A DNA stretch of 5,547 bases from Fidelibacterota bacterium (GTDB taxonomy: Bacteria > Fidelibacterota > Marinisomatia > Marinisomatales > TCS55), in the NCBI GenBank assembly GCA_002713385.1, contig PAWC01000025.1, positions 14,540 to 20,086 of the forward strand, in the 5' to 3' direction. Positions 1-5,547 of the stretch are shown here, piece by piece. A program made the translations under genes and the position numbers. The notes beneath the pieces are model-generated. The model had not been told where the DNA came from and made no database searches. It saw only the letters and a program-made list of their open reading frames with translations. Numbering within the stretch: position 1 is the first letter of the stretch; every line of letters begins with the position of its first letter.

Positions 1-2270
1 ATACCATTAACCCATCCTTTGTAATAATCATAAGCCGCACCGGCCATGAGATTTTCCTGTTGAATTGTTTCCTTTACAAAAGCTCTGTAAACCTGCCAAG
101 TAGAAACCAATTCCATTTGTGTAATTCCGAATAAGGGAAATCGTAAACCGGCATTGAATTGTGTTAAGCGGAATTTCAAATTATCATCCAACTCATAAGA
201 TGAATAAAAATTGGTTTGCTGAATGTTGCGCGTTAAATAAAAGACTTCCGCAAAAAGTGTTGGGTAAAATCGTTTGAATTCGAATATGAAAAACAAATCA
301 ACATCTTTTACTTTATTTACAGTTGCGCCGCCAAATACATTCAATCTTTCTAACACTTCTGATGAATAAAAATAAAAACCGGGTTTGACAGTTTCATAAT
401 CAAACATCAGCCTTGGTAAAACAAACATAGTTGTAAAATCGTCAGTATACGTTTTGGAATCTGTATTATCACGCTTAACGATAGGATCTGAATGTCTAGA
501 ATTTCTCATGAAATAATTCGGACTATAACCCACATTATCATTTTCGACAATTTGAGAATCGGATAATAGAGCAATTTTATATTGTCCGTTTTCATATAAA
601 GAATACACAATATCACCGTTAACATTTACATCTGGCATAAAAGCGCCTCCGGATACATTAGTGACATAGTGTTCATCATCTATACGCAGATTATAGATTC
701 CGGACCTGTCATCAGAATAGATCAATTTACCATTAAAATAATTAATATCACGTTCATCCCAGAGTTCATTTGCAAATAACACTTCTGTTGATGAATCCAT
801 AAATGAGTAAAAATAAATATCACGATAATGATGCTGCGTTCTATTGTATAACAATCGATGATTTTCAAGATCATAACTCAATCCACGTAAAATTGAATGA
901 TTATCGTAGTCTGTTAATTTCGTTATCTTTTCAGTTTTCAAATTCAAATGGTAAATATTCTGACTGCCATCATGAGATGACAAAAATGCCAGTGAACTGT
1001 CACTGGAAATAAAAACAGGATTATATGCCCGTTGATGCCTGGTAATACGTTTTTCTTTCTTCTTTTCCAGGTCATACACATAAATATCAAAATATTTTGA
1101 TCCATGCCTATTTGGAATTGTTGGTTTTTTGGTATAATAAATATATTTGCCGGATGAATGCCATGATGGTGCGAACAATGCTCCGCCATCTAACTTTTTG
1201 CTTTTCTGCTTCTCTAAATCGTATAAAAATAAATCCGTCTGCCCGAAGTAATCATTTTCCTTATTTGAAATATAAGCGATCTTCTTTCCACCCGGTGACC
1301 ATTTAGGATGAAGATTGGCAGTGCCCTTTTTAACCAAAATTTCACCTTTAACCTCATTCAATCTTATGGATTGGGTTGATTTATTATATTGATTATCAAT
1401 CGATTCTTTGAAGTCATCAAATAACTGAACACCGCTTACCCCTGTTACTTGCTCAATCGCTTTATTGATTGAAAATTGAAGTGGATTTGATAATTCTACC
1501 ATGATCTGTTTCAATGCATCTGCACCATAATTTTCAGCAATAAATCTGCAAAGTGCAAAACCAGCATTATATGTCGATTCATTGCCGATACCCTTTTTCC
1601 CAAATGTATTCATTTCAGTAAATGAGAGCAGATTATCATACAATATTCTGTCACGGAGAATCATATCGCGATGGGAATCCCAATGATCCCAATTTGCTCC
1701 CGCAAACATATATTGGGCGGAACCTTCAGCCAGCCACGGCGGAACAGTAGTCCCCGGTAACGGATAGCTCACCAATTTTTGCGGAAAACCATAGAGCACA
1801 TCCTGCCGTTTCTCGTCCTCATAATCCATCCACTGAAAATACGCGCCGGGGAATTTTATTCCCGCTTTCATAGCTTTTTGCAGCGATACGATGTGCGCAA
1901 ATTCATGGGTGATCACATTCTGAAGCCAGCGATGACTGCCCCGCAATTCAAAGTCCAATGGTGATGCCCAGATAATGATCTTATTATCGTAATAATACGC
2001 AGCCCCATTGGAAATATCATCTGTGTCAGTAAAAATTATATCGGTTTTGGTCGGCGGTTCGTAATCATATAAACCGGTCACATGGGAAAAAATCTGTTCT
2101 GCAACGTAGGCACCTTCACGTGCTGTACTTTCTGTGCCATCATAAAAGTGGATTTGGAAATGGTCTGTATCAAACGTCTGCCAATCAATTTCTGGATGGT
2201 TGTATCGAAATTGACCAAAAAGCGTGGCCGACAGAACGGTCATTGAGCAAATGAATTTTATGCATTGCAT
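1..2270 (-). CDS. Surface metalloprotease: peptidase MA-like domain, PD40/TolB propeller and outer-membrane barrel (3' end beyond window)
   Basis: Reading the minus strand from the ATG at 2270-2268 gives 756 codons without a stop, running off the left edge. Residues 1-19 look like a signal peptide, ending near SATLFG. Residues 20 to about 290 resemble the peptidase MA/gluzincin fold: HEFAH at 122-126 supplies two zinc histidines and the catalytic Glu123, and WLAEGSAQY around Glu182 supplies the likely third ligand. Residues about 305-600 hold WD40-like PD40 (TolB-type) blades, for example HPKWSPGGKKIAYISN at 321-336. From about 610 the sequence becomes alternating aromatic/polar strands typical of an outer-membrane beta-barrel, with the remainder missing. 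Such proteins are often auto-annotated as Tol biopolymer transporters, but protease is the better call. I infer cell-surface or periplasmic proteolysis; the substrate is unknown. The start is fixed because an in-frame TAG lies two codons upstream. No Shine-Dalgarno is visible, and the 3-bp gap implies coupling to the upstream gene. Confidence 0.88.
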   Translation of the reverse strand, partial: MQCIKFICSMTVLSATLFGQFRYNHPEIDWQTFDTDHFQIHFYDGTESTAREGAYVAEQIFSHVTGLYDYEPPTKTDIIFTDTDDISNGAAYYYDNKIIIWASPLDFELRGSHRWLQNVITHEFAHIVSLQKAMKAGIKFPGAYFQWMDYEDEKRQDVLYGFPQKLVSYPLPGTTVPPWLAEGSAQYMFAGANWDHWDSHRDMILRDRILYDNLLSFTEMNTFGKKGIGNESTYNAGFALCRFIAENYGADALKQIMVELSNPLQFSINKAIEQVTGVSGVQLFDDFKESIDNQYNKSTQSIRLNEVKGEILVKKGTANLHPKWSPGGKKIAYISNKENDYFGQTDLFLYDLEKQKSKKLDGGALFAPSWHSSGKYIYYTKKPTIPNRHGSKYFDIYVYDLEKKKEKRITRHQRAYNPVFISSDSSLAFLSSHDGSQNIYHLNLKTEKITKLTDYDNHSILRGLSYDLENHRLLYNRTQHHYRDIYFYSFMDSSTEVLFANELWDERDINYFNGKLIYSDDRSGIYNLRIDDEHYVTNVSGGAFMPDVNVNGDIVYSLYENGQYKIALLSDSQIVENDNVGYSPNYFMRNSRHSDPIVKRDNTDSKTYTDDFTTMFVLPRLMFDYETVKPGFYFYSSEVLERLNVFGGATVNKVKDVDLFFIFEFKRFYPTLFAEVFYLTRNIQQTNFYSSYELDDNLKFRLTQFNAGLRFPLFGITQMELVSTWQVYRAFVKETIQQENLMAGAAYDYYKGWVNG

Positions 2271-2273
2271 AAA
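2257..2273 (-). promoter_or_regulatory. 17-bp palindrome covering the start codon of the protease gene
   Basis: Arms tttatgca (2257-2264) and tgcataaa (2266-2273) are perfect complements around T2265. In RNA this could fold as a 7-bp stem with an AAU triloop, placing the AUG (2270-2268) inside the 5' arm. The stop codon of the preceding gene (2276-2274) abuts the structure, so ribosomes terminating there would melt it. This fits translational coupling of the two genes, but the function is inferred from position alone. Confidence 0.4.
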
Positions 2274-4997
2274 CTATTTGATAACCCCGATCTTCAAAAT
2301 CTCTGACTCACTTTTTGTACCGCTTGTGGCCGTAATATTTGCAAAGTATACACCTGACTCTACATCATCGATATTCCACAATTGCTCAAGAATGGAACCT
2401 TGGATCAATTTATCCATTGTAATCTTTTTTATAAAATAACCTGCAAAATCATAGATTATGATTTCCACTTTTTCTGCTGACTCAACTGCAATGCGTAATT
2501 TAACGCTCCCATCATAAACCGGGTTTGGATAGGCATAGGTTTTATCTTTGTCCATCAATGCAGATTCGGGAATTCGTTTGGGAATATTCAAATGCAGTGT
2601 CCGAGTATTTCCAAAATCGTGGTGGGTGGACGTCCATTCATTGCCATAGTTCTCACTTATCTCATCAAACACCCAAATAGCCGATTTGGTCACGATGGCA
2701 TTTCTACCTGCATATTCTCCCAAACAGATCAATGAACCATAGTCAGTTAATCGGTATTCCACATCACCTTGCCAATTGATGATCACGATCTCATTTTCAA
2801 GATTTTCAACAACAATTTCAGGATGATCGTCACCGTACATATTCTTGATCAAAGCAGTTTTACTATTTAAAATAGAATCAACAGGAAATCCGGAAGCTGA
2901 AACTTCATTTAAGTGTTTTACTTCAAGTTTACCAACAAATGTGGGAATATCCGGATATTGGTCACTCACAAATAAATATTCAGGTTTTCCATCCAAGTCA
3001 ATATCTGCCAATGAAAGAGATGAAATGTTAGAAACATTATCGACAGTTCCATCAATATTTTTAACGTTTGCAGAATAAAAGAAATCATCTGAAATATGTT
3101 TATACACATGATCACCAGTAGAATCATTCACAAACACTGCAATTGCAAAATCCAGAGTATCATAAAACACCTGTTCCATATCATTCTGATTTGAACTCCA
3201 CTCAAAATAATTCATATATGTAACTGAGCTGTCTTTTTCAAAGACGATCAAGCGATCTGTTCCATCAAAACTTCCTACTGACAAATCATAGATCTCATTT
3301 GTGGTGGAATAAAAATACAGTTTGTTTGAAAAGTCACCTTCTTCAGCTACCCAGAGACTATCTTTCCCACCAATGATGTCCATTACTCCGTCTCCATCCA
3401 GATCATAAATCAAGCCAATATGCAGTGAAGTATCGGGAAAGCCATATGCCAGCATGGCGTTCGTGACAGAGAATGACATGGTATCATTGGGCAGTCCCAT
3501 ATTGCTAATGCTCAAATACGTGGTGGCGCCGTCATTACTTTTCGTATTTGGATATGTAAATGGACCAAATTCTAGTGGTTCATTATCATTCTCATATAAT
3601 GCTTCATATTCAGGATTCCCTTGGAACCACATATCGCCAAAATAGCCGCCTGTGGGGTCCGTAAAGAGAAATATATTGGGATAGCCGATATCCTGTGCTC
3701 CATCGGCTTCTTCCAAGTCTACACCGCGATTTTCACGGTCTCCATTTACAGAATAAGATATTAAACCTGAATTAATACGATTTTCGTCAATATGCCAGAT
3801 CAAAAGCCCAGAAGCAGGTAAACCAAGATCATAGTCGGGAATAGAAGTGACGACACCATTTTCATCCTTTTCAATTTCGACAGTATCAAACAATACCTCC
3901 ACAAATGGTGGATAACGTTGTTCATTTCCACTTTGTTCGTACATAAGATACCGAGATGAGTCGATGGATACACTGTCCCGAAACCAGTTGGTTCGATTCT
4001 CGATTAAAAAATATTCGTCTGAATTGATATCCACTTTGATAAGATTATCTTCTGATCGACTGGCTAATTGTACATTTGTCCCAGGTTTGACAACTTTCGG
4101 TTCTTCCCAACCGGCATACACTCTTGTCCATGCATCAGGCGTAGATGGTATTAAACCTCGTCCATTATTAGATCCTTGGTCCATGAGTCCGAAAATACCA
4201 ATTCCACTTTCACCGGATTCCGTATCCCATAAGGGTGGTAATCCCACGGCAAAACCCATCATAAGAGCAAAAGTTCCGGTTAGACCAAATTGATATTCGC
4301 AAGGAGTTGATGAAGTGGAAAACATAGATTCAGCAATGTCATAGAAAAGATGATTTTGCGTCTCCGGTAAAATAATTCCGTGTTCCACTGTCGAATTACC
4401 AATGGTAATGGGGCCATTATTGTATGTTTGCAGCATTTCAGCATCAACATACGTTGAAGGAATATCCTCGGGAGTTGGATCTAAAAATGGGAGCGAAAAA
4501 TCCTGACCTATTCCGGCATGGATAATTATGACAATTTCAGCACTTGTTATTTCTATTCCATCTGTAAAATATGCCAATTCAACAGCTTCTTTAAATAATT
4601 CAGTAAGTCTTTGCTCATGAAGATCATCTTCTGCATAAGGATGGTAATTATCCATTGTATTTGAAAGGATATAACTAGACTGATCTTCATCCGGGTATAC
4701 TCGTGAGTTACCAAGATCTATACCAAATTTTCCATATGATACAGCTCTGAAATAATTATCCACCGCCATTAATTGTGATTCAAAATAAAATTTGTCATGC
4801 GGCAATGGATCGATCGTGTATTCATTGCACAAATCCAATCCAGTTAAATACAGAAAATCGCCATTTCCCGTTGTTCCATCAAGGTCATCATTCTGAAAGG
4901 AAACTCGTATAATTTTTACAGTAATATCTCCAATTATATCTGCAGATAGCGGACAATACATTATCAATACCATGAATAGTGATAATAGGCTTTTCAT
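2274..4997 (-). CDS. Secreted M6-like pseudoprotease with FG-GAP-like repeats and T9SS C-terminal sorting domain
   Basis: Complete, 907 residues. Residues 1-19 form a signal peptide ending PLSA, with no lipobox. Residues 20 to about 500 match the M6 (immune inhibitor A-like) layout: TTGNGDF at 42-48, an ILPET segment, GLPPLWD at 252-258, FGLMDQGSNNG at 269-279 and LLIWHIDEN at 398-406. Where active members have HExxHxxGxxD, this protein has L245, M246, F249 and P255, so both His ligands, the catalytic Glu and the Asp ligand are absent. The Met-turn-like LMD (271-273) remains. Residues about 525-740 carry propeller-like calcium loops: DLDGDGVMD (532-540), DIDLDGKPE (665-673) and GDDHPE (722-727). 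Residues 821-907 are a T9SS type A sorting domain beginning YAYPNPVYDG, with a GVYFANI strand. C57 and C233 could form a disulfide. I infer export through T9SS to the surface or medium and a binding or structural rather than proteolytic role. It lies 34 bp after porV, with no Shine-Dalgarno. Confidence 0.9.
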   Translation of the reverse strand: MKSLLSLFMVLIMYCPLSADIIGDITVKIIRVSFQNDDLDGTTGNGDFLYLTGLDLCNEYTIDPLPHDKFYFESQLMAVDNYFRAVSYGKFGIDLGNSRVYPDEDQSSYILSNTMDNYHPYAEDDLHEQRLTELFKEAVELAYFTDGIEITSAEIVIIIHAGIGQDFSLPFLDPTPEDIPSTYVDAEMLQTYNNGPITIGNSTVEHGIILPETQNHLFYDIAESMFSTSSTPCEYQFGLTGTFALMMGFAVGLPPLWDTESGESGIGIFGLMDQGSNNGRGLIPSTPDAWTRVYAGWEEPKVVKPGTNVQLASRSEDNLIKVDINSDEYFLIENRTNWFRDSVSIDSSRYLMYEQSGNEQRYPPFVEVLFDTVEIEKDENGVVTSIPDYDLGLPASGLLIWHIDENRINSGLISYSVNGDRENRGVDLEEADGAQDIGYPNIFLFTDPTGGYFGDMWFQGNPEYEALYENDNEPLEFGPFTYPNTKSNDGATTYLSISNMGLPNDTMSFSVTNAMLAYGFPDTSLHIGLIYDLDGDGVMDIIGGKDSLWVAEEGDFSNKLYFYSTTNEIYDLSVGSFDGTDRLIVFEKDSSVTYMNYFEWSSNQNDMEQVFYDTLDFAIAVFVNDSTGDHVYKHISDDFFYSANVKNIDGTVDNVSNISSLSLADIDLDGKPEYLFVSDQYPDIPTFVGKLEVKHLNEVSASGFPVDSILNSKTALIKNMYGDDHPEIVVENLENEIVIINWQGDVEYRLTDYGSLICLGEYAGRNAIVTKSAIWVFDEISENYGNEWTSTHHDFGNTRTLHLNIPKRIPESALMDKDKTYAYPNPVYDGSVKLRIAVESAEKVEIIIYDFAGYFIKKITMDKLIQGSILEQLWNIDDVESGVYFANITATSGTKSESEILKIGVIK

Positions 4998-5031
4998 ATT
5001 AGAATTTTTGTTAAATAGAAAATATGGAATG
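4998..5031 (-). other. 34-bp spacer between the porV-like gene and the pseudoprotease gene
   Basis: This A/T-rich spacer contains the 3' arm-side base of the porV-stop hairpin at its upstream end and then an A-rich run (AACAAAAATTCTAAT) directly before the ATG. I see no GGAGG-like ribosome site, as is common in FCB-group bacteria, and no convincing promoter of the Bacteroidota TTTG/TAnnTTTG type. The gap is short enough for co-transcription. Confidence 0.55.
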
Positions 5032-5046
5032 TTAGAATTCCATATT
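5021..5046 (-). repeat. Perfect 10-bp inverted repeat with the porV stop codon in its loop
   Basis: The plus-strand arms are aatatggaat (5021-5030) and attccatatt (5037-5046), perfect reverse complements around the 6-nt spacer gttaga. In the minus-strand transcript, the last codons of the PorV-like gene (Asn-Met-Glu) form the 5' arm, the UAA lies in the loop, and the 3' arm falls in the 34-bp gap before the next gene. Pairing does not extend outward. The stem has only two G-C pairs and is followed by a short TTCTATTT stretch. It could be an RNA-stability or weak attenuation element, but chance in AT-rich DNA is possible. Confidence 0.5.
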
Positions 5047-5547
5047 CAAAGAAAAACGCATGGTGTTTGCAAGTGGATGGTCTGGTTCACCAGAGGTATA
5101 ACCAAAATCAAAGCCGTAGTTTGCAAAGCGTAAACCAACGCCAAAAGTAGGATTCATGATCTTTCCAGTTTTGTCATAATAATATCCCGCTCGCAGAGCA
5201 AAATATTTGCCATACCAGTATTCCATTCCGAAGTTATGGACAAGCTTATCGAGCTCATTTTGAATCGTGCGTCTTTTGGCACTGCCTATTTCTTTTTGAC
5301 CATATTCGTTATAAGCACCCCAACCAGCATCTCCTGGCTCGCCCTCAGTAACAATCATTTCACCCTCATCGGTGTCGATCTCACCGTTGCCATTGAGGTC
5401 TTCCCAATCATAACCACCAATAATATGATCATACTCATCACTGGATGTTTTGGTCATATCTAGGTCTCCACCGATAAGCCAATCGTCTACCCAAGATGTA
5501 AAGATACCAATATAGATCGGATCTGAATGGGCTGTCTCATGTTGACC
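5032..5547 (-). CDS. porV: PorV-like T9SS outer-membrane beta-barrel protein, C-terminal part (5' end beyond window)
   Basis: The frame is open from the right edge to the TAA at 5034-5032, giving 171 residues. The ATG at 5457 is internal, because the frame continues upstream with sensible barrel sequence (DPIYIGIFTSWVDDWLIGGD), so I take the whole stretch as coding. The C-terminal half shows outer-membrane strands (HNFGMEYWYGKYFALRAGYYYD, split here as HNFGMEYWYGK then YFALRAGYYYD; FGVGLRF; YGFDFGYTSG). It ends HPLANTMRFSLNMEF, the PorV-style final strand with a terminal Phe as expected for BAM-inserted proteins. Fragment residues 50-61 are a canonical EF-hand-type loop. PorV (LptO) is an outer-membrane T9SS component that binds cargo sorting domains and delivers them for release or attachment. 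The next gene encodes a protein with such a domain, which supports the call. A PorV/PorQ-family paralogue dedicated to that cargo is the main alternative, since the N-terminal half is not visible. Confidence 0.8.
   Translation of the reverse strand, partial: GQHETAHSDPIYIGIFTSWVDDWLIGGDLDMTKTSSDEYDHIIGGYDWEDLNGNGEIDTDEGEMIVTEGEPGDAGWGAYNEYGQKEIGSAKRRTIQNELDKLVHNFGMEYWYGKYFALRAGYYYDKTGKIMNPTFGVGLRFANYGFDFGYTSGEPDHPLANTMRFSLNMEF
5365..5400 (-). other. EF-hand-type calcium-binding loop within the PorV-like protein
   Basis: The twelve codons encode DLNGNGEIDTDE, which fits the canonical EF-hand/dockerin-type loop: Asp at 1, Asn at 3 and 5, Gly at 6, Ile at 8, Asp at 9 and Glu at 12. It lies in an acidic, Gly-rich stretch between barrel strands (fragment residues about 45-80), so it is probably an extracellular or periplasmic loop. 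Calcium binding is inferred from the pattern only. Confidence 0.75.

Noticed and set aside
803..1306. Short plus- and minus-strand open frames of 69-81 codons
   Set aside because: All overlap the propeller part of the long minus-strand protease frame, which stays open through the region and has clear PD40-type blades.
2230..2243. Alternative start at Met10 of the protease gene
   Set aside because: Starting there would remove the basic N-terminus and part of the hydrophobic core of the signal peptide; the ATG at 2270 gives a normal signal and a tight junction.
3964..4293. 109-residue plus-strand open frame
   Set aside because: It lies wholly antisense to the best-conserved M6-like part of the pseudoprotease gene and has no recognisable domain. 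The minus-strand frame explains the sequence fully.
5021..5046. Strong rho-independent terminator after porV
   Set aside because: The stem has just two G-C pairs and the following tract is interrupted (TTCTATTT), so efficient termination is unlikely; it is kept only as an inverted repeat.
5455..5457. ATG as start of a short 141-residue gene
   Set aside because: The same frame continues without a stop to the right edge and encodes further barrel-like strands, so this Met is internal to a truncated gene.
5236..5463. 75-residue plus-strand frame with hydrophobic stretches
   Set aside because: It is antisense to the PorV-like C-terminus; the apparent hydrophobicity arises from complementing acidic and polar codons.
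1..5547. CRISPR array, insertion sequence, tRNA/rRNA or phage-related content
   Set aside because: I saw no spaced direct repeats, transposase motifs, terminal inverted repeats or RNA-gene structure; nearly every base falls in one of three continuous coding frames.

Overview
The window is AT-rich bacterial DNA. All convincing coding capacity is on the minus strand: three co-directional genes fill almost all of it, with only 34 bp and 3 bp between them. The protein content (a PorV-type outer-membrane protein, a long secreted protein ending in a type IX secretion (T9SS) sorting domain, and a protease/propeller/barrel surface protein) and the lack of Shine-Dalgarno sequences point to the Fibrobacterota-Chlorobiota-Bacteroidota (FCB) superphylum. 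My best guess is a marine lineage such as Neomarinimicrobiota (SAR406) or a relative. That placement rests on family recognition, not on a search.

Layout in transcription order (right to left). (1) 5547-5032: the C-terminal 171 residues of a PorV-like outer-membrane beta-barrel, cut by the right edge and carrying a canonical EF-hand-type loop. (2) 4997-2274: a complete 907-residue secreted protein with a signal peptide, an M6 (immune inhibitor A-like) metalloprotease fold, FG-GAP-like calcium-loop repeats and a C-terminal T9SS sorting domain. Its HExxHxxGxxD zinc site is replaced at every catalytic and ligand position, so it looks like a pseudoprotease. (3) 2270 to beyond position 1: 756 visible residues of a protein with a signal peptide, an intact HEFAH...E gluzincin site (peptidase MA-like), a TolB/PD40-type propeller and the start of an outer-membrane barrel. 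This long open frame has no stop inside the window and continues past the left edge.

The three genes form a plausible cell-envelope operon. PorV is known in T9SS as the outer-membrane shuttle for tagged cargo. The M6-like protein carries such a tag, and the third protein is probably an outer-membrane-anchored protease. Two small RNA-structure candidates sit at the gene junctions: a 10-bp inverted repeat with the porV stop codon in its loop, and a palindrome covering the start codon of the third gene. No RNA gene, mobile element, CRISPR array, convincing promoter or strong terminator was seen. There is no gene-free stretch longer than 34 bp.
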